The position numbers were made by a program, and so were the translations under genes. Under the pieces are notes generated by a model. It saw only the letters and a list, made by a program, of their open reading frames with translations, searched no databases and was not told where the DNA came from. 64,000 bases of DNA, taken from contig NZ_LBMH01000008.1 in NCBI RefSeq assembly GCF_001005305.1, positions 1 to 64,000 of the forward strand. The letters run 5' to 3'. This document shows positions 11,898 through 20,097 of this stretch, piece after piece. The first letter of the stretch is position 1; each line of letters begins with the position of its first letter. Source of the DNA: Kordia zhangzhouensis (GTDB lineage Bacteria; Bacteroidota; Bacteroidia; Flavobacteriales; Flavobacteriaceae).

Positions 11898-12806
11898 ATG
11901 AAAAGAATACTGCGACTCTTTTTTATTATTTGCATTGTAAATACAGCTACTGCACAATTAACACCGCCGAGTTTTTGGACGGTTTCCGACACTTTGCATA
12001 AGCCGCGAAGAAACTTTGTTGCTATTACAGAAGCATCTTTGGCTACGGCGACTCTGATTAGTCTTGATAGAATATGGTACGCAGATTTTCCCCGCTCGTC
12101 GTTTCAATTTATCAATGACAATAATGAATGGTTGCAAATGGACAAGGCTGGGCATGTGTTTACTTCATACTACGTTGGTCATGTAGGAGTTAAAGTGCTT
12201 CGGTGGAGTGGAGTTTCTAAAAGAGATCAATTAATTTATGGTGCAACACTTGGTTTTGGATTCTTAACGGCGATGGAAGTAATGGATGGCTTTTCGGCAG
12301 AATGGGGAGCCTCATGGGGAGATGTTTTGGCAAATGGACTAGGAACAGGTTTGTATGTAGGACAAGAATTAGTATGGAATGAGCAACGAGTGACATTAAA
12401 GTATTCTTTTCATCAAACACAATTTGCAGAACTAAGACCTAATAAACTAGGAGATGGATTGTTGGAAGAAGTATTAAAAGACTACAATGGACAAACTTAT
12501 TGGTTAAGTGCAAACGTGCATTCATTCTTTAAACAACAAAAAATTCCTAGATGGTTCAATATTGCTTTTGGATATGGAGCCGAAGGAATGGTAGCTGGAA
12601 CATCACAAAAACAACGTGAAATTTTGCCAAATCAGCAGCGATATAGGCAGTTTTATTTCAGTATTGACGTTGATTTAACAAAAATTCAAACAAAATCCAA
12701 ATTCTTAAAAAGTGTGTTTGAAGTGATTAATTTTATTAAAATTCCTGCTCCAACTTTGGAAATCAATACCTTAGGAAAGTTAAGGTTTCATCCAATCTAC
12801 TTTTAA
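11898..12806 (+). CDS. DUF2279 family outer-surface protein
   Basis: A 302-residue exported protein with signal peptide MKRILRLFFIICIVNTATAQ. It has the DUF2279 (YfiM-like) signature: DKAGHVFTSYYVGH near residue 77 and MEVMDGFSAEWGASWGDVLANGLG near 130, with several hydrophobic stretches. The family often sits beside muramidase-related genes and is of unknown function. It follows the mltG-like gene by 9 bp and precedes a transglycosylase-like gene, so a cell-wall role is reasonable but inferred. Confidence 0.85.
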   Translation: MKRILRLFFIICIVNTATAQLTPPSFWTVSDTLHKPRRNFVAITEASLATATLISLDRIWYADFPRSSFQFINDNNEWLQMDKAGHVFTSYYVGHVGVKVLRWSGVSKRDQLIYGATLGFGFLTAMEVMDGFSAEWGASWGDVLANGLGTGLYVGQELVWNEQRVTLKYSFHQTQFAELRPNKLGDGLLEEVLKDYNGQTYWLSANVHSFFKQQKIPRWFNIAFGYGAEGMVAGTSQKQREILPNQQRYRQFYFSIDVDLTKIQTKSKFLKSVFEVINFIKIPAPTLEINTLGKLRFHPIYF

Positions 12807-12825
12807 CAGTACTTTAACAATTAAG

Positions 12826-12856
12826 TTTGGTATTCTAAAAAATGTTCGTATATTTG
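12826..12856 (+). promoter_or_regulatory. Bacteroidota-type promoter
   Basis: TTTG (12826-12829), a 19-nt spacer, then TATATTTG (12849-12856): a full match to the primary sigma consensus of Bacteroidota. It lies 60 nt upstream of the transglycosylase-like gene, indicating a separate transcription unit from the dapF operon. Confidence 0.75.
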
Positions 12857-12915
12857 CACGCTGAAATTTTAAGCGGAACTCATTGAGTTTGTGAGTCTTA
12901 AAGAAAACAAATTTT

Positions 12916-13554
12916 ATGGGAAAAAGAGCAATAAAATGTACAATTTTAATAGCTGTTTTAACATTTGTAAGTTTGGGTTTCACTTCTAAAAAAGAAGCCA
13001 GCGTTCTTAAAAATACGAGTAAATTTACAATCAAAACATCGCAGTTAGTTACAGTGCTTCCTGCAGATGTAACGCTAAGCGAAGAAGCGCCAATTCCTTT
13101 TACAGGAAGAAAATATTTGGGCTTTAAAGAAGCGATAGCGTTTAAAGAATCTCAAGGGAATTATTTCGTGGTTAATACGTTAGGTTATCTTGGAAAGTAC
13201 CAATTTGGAAAGGGAACATTAGAATTAATAGGAGTGTATAATCCTAAAGAATTCTTAAATAATCCTAAATTACAAGAAAAAGCCTTTGAAGCTAATGCCT
13301 CTAGAAATAAGTGGATTCTTAGAAAAGACATTCAACGCTCAGTTGGTAAAACTATAAATGGTGTAGTTGTGACAGAATCAGGAATTTTGGCAGCTGCACA
13401 TTTAGCAGGACCAGGAAGCGTAAAAAAGTATTTGCGTAGTGGTGGATCTCAAGGATTCTCTGACGCATATGGCTCTACAGTGAGATATTATATGAAGCGA
13501 TTTGCAGGATATGATGTTTCTTCAATTAAAGCCAATAAAAAAGCAAGAGTATAA
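12916..13554 (+). CDS. Exported lysozyme-fold (lytic transglycosylase-like) protein
   Basis: A 212-residue protein with an N-terminal signal (about residues 5-23) and a goose-lysozyme/SLT-like core: EAIAFKESQGNYFVVNTLGYLGKYQFGKGTLELIG, then GILAAAHLAGPGSVKKYLRSGG and DAYGSTVRYYMKRFAGYD. Glu78 in FKESQGNY is the likely catalytic acid; the GYLGKYQFG segment is the family's substrate-cleft strand. It probably cuts peptidoglycan. It has its own promoter and terminator. Its closeness to the truncated mltG suggests, without proof, that it could supply transglycosylase activity. Confidence 0.78.
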   Translation: MGKRAIKCTILIAVLTFVSLGFTSKKEASVLKNTSKFTIKTSQLVTVLPADVTLSEEAPIPFTGRKYLGFKEAIAFKESQGNYFVVNTLGYLGKYQFGKGTLELIGVYNPKEFLNNPKLQEKAFEANASRNKWILRKDIQRSVGKTINGVVVTESGILAAAHLAGPGSVKKYLRSGGSQGFSDAYGSTVRYYMKRFAGYDVSSIKANKKARV

Positions 13555-13580
13555 ATCACTCTGGGTTTGGTTAACATTAT

Positions 13581-13617
13581 AAAGCCTCAGTATATTACAT
13601 GCTGAGGCTTTTTTATT
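13581..13617 (+). terminator. Intrinsic terminator between convergent genes
   Basis: Stem AGCCTCAG/CTGAGGCT (13583-13590 and 13602-13609), followed by TTTTTTA on the plus strand. It ends the transglycosylase-like transcript. Confidence 0.85.
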
Positions 13618-13669
13618 GTTGTTTCTAAATATAAAAGAGTTTCAAAATTTAGTAAACCTTAGTTATTTG

Positions 13670-14383
13670 TTAACGGTCTATAATAAAAATAGTAGGACGT
13701 TTGTGTAAATTTATCGAAACTTTTTTCCATTCATTAATTGTTAAAGTGCGAATATACTCTGAAGGAAGTGTAATGTCGGAAGCAATACATAAACGTGTTT
13801 GCCCTGAAAGAGTAGTTAACAAATCTGAAAGTAATTTGTCGTTTCTATACGGAGTTTCAATAAAGGCTTGTGATTGTTGAAAATCATATGCGCGTTTCTC
13901 CAATTGCTTTATGGTGCGTTTGCGCTCTTGGCTGTCAATAGGTAGGTATCCGTTAAAAGCAAAATTTTGTCCATTCATTCCAGAAGCCATCATTGCCATT
14001 AATATTGAAGAAGGCCCCACAAGCGGAACAACTTTAATGTTTTTTTCGTGTGCAATCTTTACTACAGCAGCACCAGGATCTGCAACACCAGGGCAACCTG
14101 CCTCTGATAAAAGACCTACATTTTTACCTTGAAAAATGGCTTCCAAAAATGCGGGTAGCTCTTCATCTTTCGTGTATTTGTTTAGTAAAAATAATTGCAA
14201 AGATGGTTGTGGTTTTTTTGGAGTAATTTTTTTTATGAAACGGCGTGCCGTTTTTTCATTTTCAACAATAAAATGATCGGTTATTTCTATAATTTTTTTT
14301 ACGGATAAGGGTAATACTTCTAGCGGTTCGTTGTCGCCTAAAGTAGTAGGAATTAAATATAAGGTGCCTAAAGTAGCTTGCAT
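13670..14383 (-). CDS. RsmI-like tetrapyrrole-methylase-fold methyltransferase
   Basis: A SAM-dependent methyltransferase of the tetrapyrrole-methylase fold: GTLYLIPTTLGD at the N-terminus, LLSEAGCPGVADPGAAVVKIA near residue 92 and PLVGPSSILMAMMASGMNGQNFAFNGYLP near 119. RsmI methylates the 2'-O of C1402 in 16S rRNA and has the same architecture, but it is longer (about 280 residues) and starts differently; this 237-residue form is a separate Bacteroidota subgroup. An rRNA target is plausible, not shown. Last gene of the dnaA / phosphatase unit, 50 bp downstream of the phosphatase. Confidence 0.85.
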   Translation of the reverse strand: MQATLGTLYLIPTTLGDNEPLEVLPLSVKKIIEITDHFIVENEKTARRFIKKITPKKPQPSLQLFLLNKYTKDEELPAFLEAIFQGKNVGLLSEAGCPGVADPGAAVVKIAHEKNIKVVPLVGPSSILMAMMASGMNGQNFAFNGYLPIDSQERKRTIKQLEKRAYDFQQSQAFIETPYRNDKLLSDLLTTLSGQTRLCIASDITLPSEYIRTLTINEWKKVSINLHKRPTIFIIDR

Positions 14384-14433
14384 AAGAGTTGGAGTTATGC
14401 GTGTAAAACTAAAAAAAATATAGGAAAAAATCT

Positions 14434-14898
14434 TTATGATTCTTGTGAAAGTCGCTTCGCAAAAATAGTGCAGGCTTCATCGAGCATTTGATAAACATTT
14501 TCAAAACCTTGATTGCCTCCATAATACGGATCTGGAACTTCTGCATTCGAATTTGGAGAAATTTGATTCAAAATCAATTGAACTTTTTTGCGATCTTCGT
14601 TTGTTTGCGCTAAAGCAAGAATATTTTCATAGTTTGACTGATCCATTGCAAAAATATAGTCAAAGGAATGAAAATCAGCTTTGGTAAACTTTCTACAACG
14701 TTGATACGTAATGTCTATACCATGCAGTTTTGCAGTAGCAATAGAACGTCTGTCAGGAAGTTCGCCAACGTGATATCCTGCAGTACCGGCAGAATCTACA
14801 ATATACTTTTTTGGGTCAAGCTTAGAAGCTAAAATTCCTTCTGCCAAAGGAGAACGACAAATATTTCCTAAGCAAACCATTAAAATTTTAGTCTTCAT
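14434..14898 (-). CDS. Low-molecular-weight protein-tyrosine phosphatase
   Basis: A 154-residue phosphatase with the P-loop C9-LGNIC-R15-SP (CX5R) at the N-terminus and the general-acid Asp in VPDPYYGG near residue 120. In bacteria this family dephosphorylates tyrosine kinases of capsule or exopolysaccharide export, or other phosphotyrosine proteins. Its gene starts 9 bp after dnaA on the same strand, so it is cotranscribed with the replication initiator. No cognate tyrosine kinase is in the window. Confidence 0.95.
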   Translation of the reverse strand: MKTKILMVCLGNICRSPLAEGILASKLDPKKYIVDSAGTAGYHVGELPDRRSIATAKLHGIDITYQRCRKFTKADFHSFDYIFAMDQSNYENILALAQTNEDRKKVQLILNQISPNSNAEVPDPYYGGNQGFENVYQMLDEACTIFAKRLSQES

Positions 14899-14907
14899 GA
14901 GTAATTT

Positions 14908-16335
14908 TTATAAAGAAAGTTTCTTTGTAAGATCCTCTACATATTTTCTAAACTGTTTATCGGTAGAAGATAAATTGTCAACAGTTTTGCAAGCGTGTAA
15001 AACTGTTGCGTGATCACGTTTTCCAATTTGAGAACCGATACTTGCTAATGATGCTTTTGTAAATTTCTTTGCAAAAAACATGGCTAATTGTCTAGCTTGT
15101 ACAATATGACGTTTGCGAGTTTTTGACTGTAATGTAGTCACATCCATTTGGAAGTAATCAGAAACCACTTTTTGAATATAATCAATGGAAACTTCTCGCT
15201 TGGTATTTTTTACAAACTTTTCAACAACTTGTTTTGCAAGCTCAATAGTGACTTCTTTTTTATTGAAAGAAGATTGTGCAATTAGAGAAATAATAGCGCC
15301 TTCCAATTCGCGAACATTGGTTTTTATGTTTTTAGCAACATATTCTACAATGTCGTTAGGCATTTCAACACCATCACGATACAATTTGTTTTTTAAAATA
15401 GAAACGCGTGTTTCAAAATCTGGAGTTTGTAATTCTGCGGATAATCCCCATTTAAAGCGAGATAATAAACGTTGTTCTATATCTTGCATGTCAACAGGAG
15501 CTTTGTCAGAAGTCAAAATAACCTGTTTTCCGTTTTGATGCAAATGGTTGAAAATATGGAAAAATACATCTTGAGTTCCCGATTTTCCTGAAAAAAATTG
15601 CACGTCGTCAATAATCAACACATCAATCAACTGATAAAAGTGAATAAAATCATTGCGTGTATTTTTCTTAACAGATTCAATATATTGTTGTGTAAACTTT
15701 TCTGCAGAAATATATAAAACTGTTTTTTCAGGATACTTGTCTTTAATTTCAACACCAATTGCGTGTGCGATGTGCGTTTTTCCTAATCCAACACCACCAA
15801 AAATCAATAATGGATTGAAAGAAGTGCCACCAGGTTTGTTTGCAACTGCCATTCCTGCAGAACGAGCCAAACGGTTAGAATCTCCTTCTAAAAAATTGTC
15901 AAAATTGTAATTTGGATTCAGTTGCGATTCGATTTTTACATTTCGAATGCCAGGAATGATAAAAGGATTTTTAAGCTCAGGACTTTTGTTCTTAATAGGA
16001 ACATCAACTTCTTGTGCTTTTACATTACTGCGATTGGCACTTGGAATTTTTTCCGTAAATGGTTTTTTATTTCCATAGGTATTTTCCATCTTAATAATGT
16101 ATACCAATCGAGCTGTATTTCCTAACTCTTTTACTAAAGCTACTTTTAACAATTTTACGTAGTGTTCTTCTAGCCATTCGTAAAAAAATTTGCTAGGAAC
16201 TTGAATGCTTAACGCTTTATTCGTTAACTTTACTGGCTTTATAGGCTCAAACCAAGTTTTGTAAGCTTGTGGTTGAATGTTGTCCTTAATAAAAGACAGA
16301 CAGTTATCCCATACTGATTGCGCAGTTACACTCAT
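14908..16335 (-). CDS. dnaA: Chromosomal replication initiator DnaA
   Basis: AAA+ initiator that binds DnaA boxes and opens oriC. Domain I spans about residues 1-80, a variable linker 85-140 and the AAA+ domain 145-360, with Walker A GGVGLGKTH (180-188) and Walker B VLIIDDVQF near 240. The C-terminal DNA-binding domain has KRDHATVLHACKTV near 445-460. Length 475 is usual. dnaN is not adjacent and no DnaA-box cluster is visible on either side, so oriC is probably elsewhere. Confidence 0.98.
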   Translation of the reverse strand: MSVTAQSVWDNCLSFIKDNIQPQAYKTWFEPIKPVKLTNKALSIQVPSKFFYEWLEEHYVKLLKVALVKELGNTARLVYIIKMENTYGNKKPFTEKIPSANRSNVKAQEVDVPIKNKSPELKNPFIIPGIRNVKIESQLNPNYNFDNFLEGDSNRLARSAGMAVANKPGGTSFNPLLIFGGVGLGKTHIAHAIGVEIKDKYPEKTVLYISAEKFTQQYIESVKKNTRNDFIHFYQLIDVLIIDDVQFFSGKSGTQDVFFHIFNHLHQNGKQVILTSDKAPVDMQDIEQRLLSRFKWGLSAELQTPDFETRVSILKNKLYRDGVEMPNDIVEYVAKNIKTNVRELEGAIISLIAQSSFNKKEVTIELAKQVVEKFVKNTKREVSIDYIQKVVSDYFQMDVTTLQSKTRKRHIVQARQLAMFFAKKFTKASLASIGSQIGKRDHATVLHACKTVDNLSSTDKQFRKYVEDLTKKLSL

Positions 16336-16540
16336 TTATTACTGTTAAATTGTTATTTTTTAGGTTAGGAAAAAAAAGAAAATTCGGGGTTTTCTCCTTT
16401 TGTCTTTAAGCGTGAACAAATATGTGAAAAAAAAAGTAAAAAAAAAATTAGAACGCTATTGAATTTCTTAATTTTTTTTCGCATGATTGGAAACAATTTC
16501 TTTACAATACATTAACATTACTTAATATATAAATAATAGC

Positions 16541-16948
16541 TTGAAAAGTCACGAAATACAAACGCGAATTCGGTATGGAGAAACCGATCAAATGGGAGTC
16601 GTATATCACGGAAACTACGTGCAATTCCTAGAAATGGGACGAGTTGAGTGGTTACGCGCATTGGGTGTGTCATACAAAAAAATGGAAGAAGAAGGCATTA
16701 TGCTTCCTGTTATATCTTTGCAACTTAATTATCGAAAATCGGCATATTATGACGATGTGTTGACCATTAAAACTACACTTAAAAAAATGCCTTCTGTAAA
16801 GATTGAATTTGACTACGAAATTCGCAATGAAAATAACGAGATAATTACCTTGGGAAATACTGTTTTGGCATTTATTAATATGGAAACAAATCGTCCAACT
16901 CGCTGTCCAGAATATTTATTGAAAAAGTTTGACAAATTAGATTGGTAA
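16541..16948 (+). CDS. YbgC-type acyl-CoA thioesterase
   Basis: A 135-residue hot-dog-fold thioesterase with the 4-hydroxybenzoyl-CoA thioesterase signature YGETDQMGVVYHGNYVQFLEMGRVEWLR (Asp16 catalytic; Tyr and His nearby). It hydrolyses short- or medium-chain acyl-CoA in the cytoplasm; the exact chain is unknown. The start is a TTG at 16541, as no in-frame ATG lies upstream of the conserved HEIQTRIRYGETD. It is divergent from dnaA and followed 25 bp later by a small membrane-protein gene. Confidence 0.9.
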   Translation: MKSHEIQTRIRYGETDQMGVVYHGNYVQFLEMGRVEWLRALGVSYKKMEEEGIMLPVISLQLNYRKSAYYDDVLTIKTTLKKMPSVKIEFDYEIRNENNEIITLGNTVLAFINMETNRPTRCPEYLLKKFDKLDW

Positions 16949-16973
16949 GGCCATTAAAAAAACAAAAAAAAGT

Positions 16974-17306
16974 ATGTTAATCTATACAACATTATTTATT
17001 CTTTTTCTCGTACTAGTTTTTCTGGAAAGAATCAAAAACTATTTCCAACACAATTCGCAAGGGTGGAAAGTTCGAAAAGAAAGTCATAAAAAGATTATTT
17101 ATGCAGAGAAGATAAATGGGAAGTGGAATGAGATAGAAATAGAAGCACATATTAACATTGGAACTTTTGAACCTTTATTTAGAACCAAAGATGTTTGGTA
17201 TGAGTATCCGGCTTGGGCACAAGATCGACACACTATTATGAAACGTGTTACACAACAGTTCCCTCTTAAAAATGAAATTGCTTTGATTGGTAGTGACGAA
17301 GAATAA
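16974..17306 (+). CDS. Single-pass membrane protein of unknown function
   Basis: A 110-residue protein with one N-terminal membrane helix (about residues 3-18), then a charged soluble domain containing KKIIYAEKINGKWNEIEIEAHINIGTFEPLFRTKDVWYEYPAWAQDRHTIM. The beta-rich, aromatic C-terminal part has no motif I recognise. It follows the thioesterase at 25 bp and converges on the IMPACT-family gene, with stops 3 bp apart. Confidence 0.7.
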   Translation: MLIYTTLFILFLVLVFLERIKNYFQHNSQGWKVRKESHKKIIYAEKINGKWNEIEIEAHINIGTFEPLFRTKDVWYEYPAWAQDRHTIMKRVTQQFPLKNEIALIGSDEE

Positions 17307-17309
17307 AGT

Positions 17310-17927
17310 TTATGCTTCGATTTTTTTGATTTTAATTTCATACATGGTCTCAAACAATTCAAAAATCTGTACAGCTTCGTTCTTTCTTACAGAGATTGTA
17401 ATGCGACAATCCATTTCCAGTTGTTGTGCTGTAATGTTGAGGTTTCGTTCTTTGATGACACGCATCACTTTGTTCATGTTTTTATAATCAAAGATGAGCA
17501 AATAGTCAATATTAATTGTCTGTTCAACAATTTCAGCAGCTTCTAGAGCAAGCTGCGCACCAGTACGATATGCGTTAATTAGTCCACCAACACCCAATTT
17601 GGTTCCTCCAAAATAACGAACCACAACAATGAGAATGTTTGTAACATCAAAAGATTGAATTTGCCCGTAAATAGGCATTCCAGCACTATTAGAAGGTTCG
17701 CCATCGTCATTGGCACGAAAACGAAAAGGTTCACTTTTTCCTAATTGCCAAGCATAACACCAATGACGTGCCGTATGATGACTTTTTTTTAATGCTTCAA
17801 TATGTTCTTTGATTTCCTCTTCTGAAGTAACAGGATATGCATAGCCATAAAATTTGCTATTTCTATCTTTAAATACTACTTCTTCTGAGGGTTTTACGAT
17901 AGTTTTATATGTGTCTTTTATCTCCAA
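17310..17927 (-). CDS. IMPACT/YigZ family protein
   Basis: A 205-residue YigZ-type protein: N-terminal UPF0029 domain with SKFYGYAYPV, HHTARHWCYAW, RANDDGEPSNSAGMPIYGQI and VVVRYFGGTKLGVGGLINAYRTGA, then a ferredoxin-like C-terminal domain (about 140-205). The family binds ribosomes or RNA and is related to eukaryotic IMPACT; the bacterial role is unclear. The start is a TTG at 17927 (LEIKDTYKTI), since no ATG precedes the conserved sequence. Confidence 0.93.
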   Translation of the reverse strand: MEIKDTYKTIVKPSEEVVFKDRNSKFYGYAYPVTSEEEIKEHIEALKKSHHTARHWCYAWQLGKSEPFRFRANDDGEPSNSAGMPIYGQIQSFDVTNILIVVVRYFGGTKLGVGGLINAYRTGAQLALEAAEIVEQTINIDYLLIFDYKNMNKVMRVIKERNLNITAQQLEMDCRITISVRKNEAVQIFELFETMYEIKIKKIEA

Positions 17928-17966
17928 AGTGTTTTGTGTTTCTATTAGTTTTTACAAAAAATGTGC

Positions 17967-18590
17967 TCAACTATTATGAGGAAGAGAATTTTCATTAAAG
18001 CCATATTGCCTAAATGTTAGGTTGATTCTTCCTTTAGTGTATTGTACATTGGTTGGCAAACTATGTTCGTAGCGTTCTTGACAATGCTTACCCATAATTA
18101 ACATGCTACCTTCTTTTAAAAGTATATCATATACTTTCATAGTTTCTTTTTCTCTTAAAAGAAAATTGCGTTCTTCTCCAATACTTATAGAAGGGATTAC
18201 GGTAGTATCCCCAAAAGCGGCATGGTCTGAATGATAGGCTACTCCAGAAGTTCCATCGGGATAAAATATACATACGCACACACTAAAAGAAAGACCTGTA
18301 TATGTTTCTACTTTTTTCTTGATAGCAATTAATGCTGTTGACCAAACTGCTGTTTTTCCCCAAATGAATTCAGGGAATGCATTTTTTTTATATAAATGCT
18401 CGTCCATGAACATAATTTTCCCTGTATTATTTTGTACTGTATCTTCTTCTGAAAGAAAAGGAATTTTTTGAGAAGTGATGTCATAAACGGAAATGAGTTC
18501 CGCATAAAGATTTTTAGCTTTTTCGCTACTCACAAATGCTTCAACATATTCAGCAGTACAATGTAAGGGTAATTTGATTGGTGTTTTCAT
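17967..18590 (-). CDS. alkB: AlkB-like 2-oxoglutarate/Fe(II) dioxygenase
   Basis: Repairs alkylated bases (1-methyladenine, 3-methylcytosine) by oxidative demethylation. The iron ligands are His120 and Asp122 in AYHSDHAAFGD and His176 in YEHSLP, and the 2-oxoglutarate-binding RINLTFR is at 188-194. The 207-residue length is close to the ALKBH2/3-like bacterial group. Either DNA or RNA may be the substrate. It sits alone between yigZ and the EamA transporter gene. Confidence 0.92.
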   Translation of the reverse strand: MKTPIKLPLHCTAEYVEAFVSSEKAKNLYAELISVYDITSQKIPFLSEEDTVQNNTGKIMFMDEHLYKKNAFPEFIWGKTAVWSTALIAIKKKVETYTGLSFSVCVCIFYPDGTSGVAYHSDHAAFGDTTVIPSISIGEERNFLLREKETMKVYDILLKEGSMLIMGKHCQERYEHSLPTNVQYTKGRINLTFRQYGFNENSLPHNS

Positions 18591-18622
18591 GTAGGTATCA
18601 AAATGTTTTAAAATACGGTATA

Positions 18623-19486
18623 TTATTGAACCGATGCAGAAATCATGATAATACTAATAATAGCGATGCCTATTCCAATCCAATTCTTTACTATAAGTTT
18701 TTCCTTAAAAATAATGATTCCTATTATGGTAGACAACATAACGATCGCAACATTGTTGATTGGAAATACAGTAGAACTGTCTCCTAAATTTTCAGGACGT
18801 AAAGCCTTTAATAAAAATATAATCGAGTAGAAGTTAGGTATTCCCAACGCGATACCTCCTAAAATTGTTTTACCGTTAATCTTTATATCTCCTCGAAATG
18901 TAGCTACAATAATTCCGACGATACATGCACAACCAAAAACTGCGGCAGAAAATACAGGAACTTCCCCTTCTGCTAGGTATTTGGTTTCAATATATTTTAT
19001 GGTTGTATCAATAATTCCAGAACCTAGAAATAGAAGTACGGGAAACACTATTTTTTTTCGATCAAAAGAAGCGTTATCCTTTTTGACAGTTGTAAGGTAT
19101 ACTGCTAATAAAGCTAATAAGATTCCCATGATTTTGAGGAAACTTAAATGTTCTTGATATACAATTACGGCAAAAATTACAGGAATAATTACCGACATTT
19201 TACTTGCTACAGATGCTACAGAAAGTCCGTTGCGTTGTGCGGTAGTAGCCATGACCATAAATATTGAGATAAATAAAAATCCTAAACCAATAGCTCCAGG
19301 TATCCATGAACGTTGTACAATGTCTCCAAGAGTTATCCCGTTACTGTAAAAGAAAAAACCACAGCAAAAAGCAGTGAAATAATTAACAATAATTGCTTGA
19401 AATGTATGGATTTGGTACTTGTCAAAAAGTTTAAAAATGACAAACAACGAGCTAGAAATGACAATACTTAACGCAAGATAAATCAA
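18623..19486 (-). CDS. EamA/DMT-family transporter
   Basis: A membrane protein of about 287 residues with some ten predicted helices in two EamA repeats, including IMGILLALLAVYLTTVKK near the middle. DMT exporters carry amino acids, nucleobases or other metabolites; the substrate is unknown. I chose the TTG at 19486, whose last two bases join the TGA stop of the HAD gene (TTGA overlap). An in-frame ATG at 19549 would add a charged RKRRYCRFI segment and overlap the HAD gene by 67 bp, which is less likely. Confidence 0.85.
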   Translation of the reverse strand: MIYLALSIVISSSLFVIFKLFDKYQIHTFQAIIVNYFTAFCCGFFFYSNGITLGDIVQRSWIPGAIGLGFLFISIFMVMATTAQRNGLSVASVASKMSVIIPVIFAVIVYQEHLSFLKIMGILLALLAVYLTTVKKDNASFDRKKIVFPVLLFLGSGIIDTTIKYIETKYLAEGEVPVFSAAVFGCACIVGIIVATFRGDIKINGKTILGGIALGIPNFYSIIFLLKALRPENLGDSSTVFPINNVAIVMLSTIIGIIIFKEKLIVKNWIGIGIAIISIIMISASVQ

Positions 19487-20097
19487 AACAATACTTTTTT
19501 GTGGGTAAATAAATCTACAATATCTTCTTTTTCGGGATTCAAATTCCACACATGGATTCCTAGAGTTTTGGCAGCATCTGTGTTTTCTTGTGTGTCGTCA
19601 ATAAATAGAGTTTCCGTAGCTTTTAAATCATTTTTAGATAGTACAAACTCATAAATTTCAGTATCAGGTTTGCGTAATTGAATTTCGTGTGACAAATAAA
19701 ACTGTTCAAAATTCTTTTTAAACTCTTCATACAATTCTATTCCCCAATCTTGTTGTATCCACGAAATATGTAAGTCATTTGTATTACTTAACAAAAACAA
19801 CCGATAGTTTTTGTTGTTGGCTAGTTTTTGAATGAATTCCAACCGATGTCGGGGAAAATCTAGCAAAATAGCATTCCAAGCATCTATTAATTCGTTTTTA
19901 GAAGTTTTAGGAAAGAGTTCATGATAAAAATGGACAAAAGCATCTGTTGAAATTAATCCTTTTTCGTATGCTTGATTTTTAACAATCATTTCTGGCGTAA
20001 AATCATTGATTCCTAATTTATGCAATTCACGAGCAGTTGCAGTTTTATCTAAATTGATGAAAATATCACCGTAATCGAAAATAATATTTTTAATCAT
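19483..20097 (-). CDS. HAD-superfamily phosphatase
   Basis: A 204-residue HAD-IA hydrolase. Motif I is FDYGDIFINLD at the N-terminus, where the second Asp of the usual DxD is replaced within DYGD-I; motif II is LFLLSNTND near residue 95; motif III is the Lys in LRKPDTEIYEF; motif IV is TLFIDDTQENTDAA near 165. It probably dephosphorylates a small metabolite. It overlaps ribD upstream by 8 bp, so it might be the flavin-pathway phosphatase still missing in many genomes, but this rests on position alone. Confidence 0.88.
   Translation of the reverse strand: MIKNIIFDYGDIFINLDKTATARELHKLGINDFTPEMIVKNQAYEKGLISTDAFVHFYHELFPKTSKNELIDAWNAILLDFPRHRLEFIQKLANNKNYRLFLLSNTNDLHISWIQQDWGIELYEEFKKNFEQFYLSHEIQLRKPDTEIYEFVLSKNDLKATETLFIDDTQENTDAAKTLGIHVWNLNPEKEDIVDLFTHKKVLF

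Noticed and set aside
19487-19549. Extended N-terminus of the EamA transporter
   Set aside because: It would overlap the HAD gene by 67 bp and add a basic polar segment before the first helix; the TTGA stop/start overlap at 19483-19486 explains translation better.
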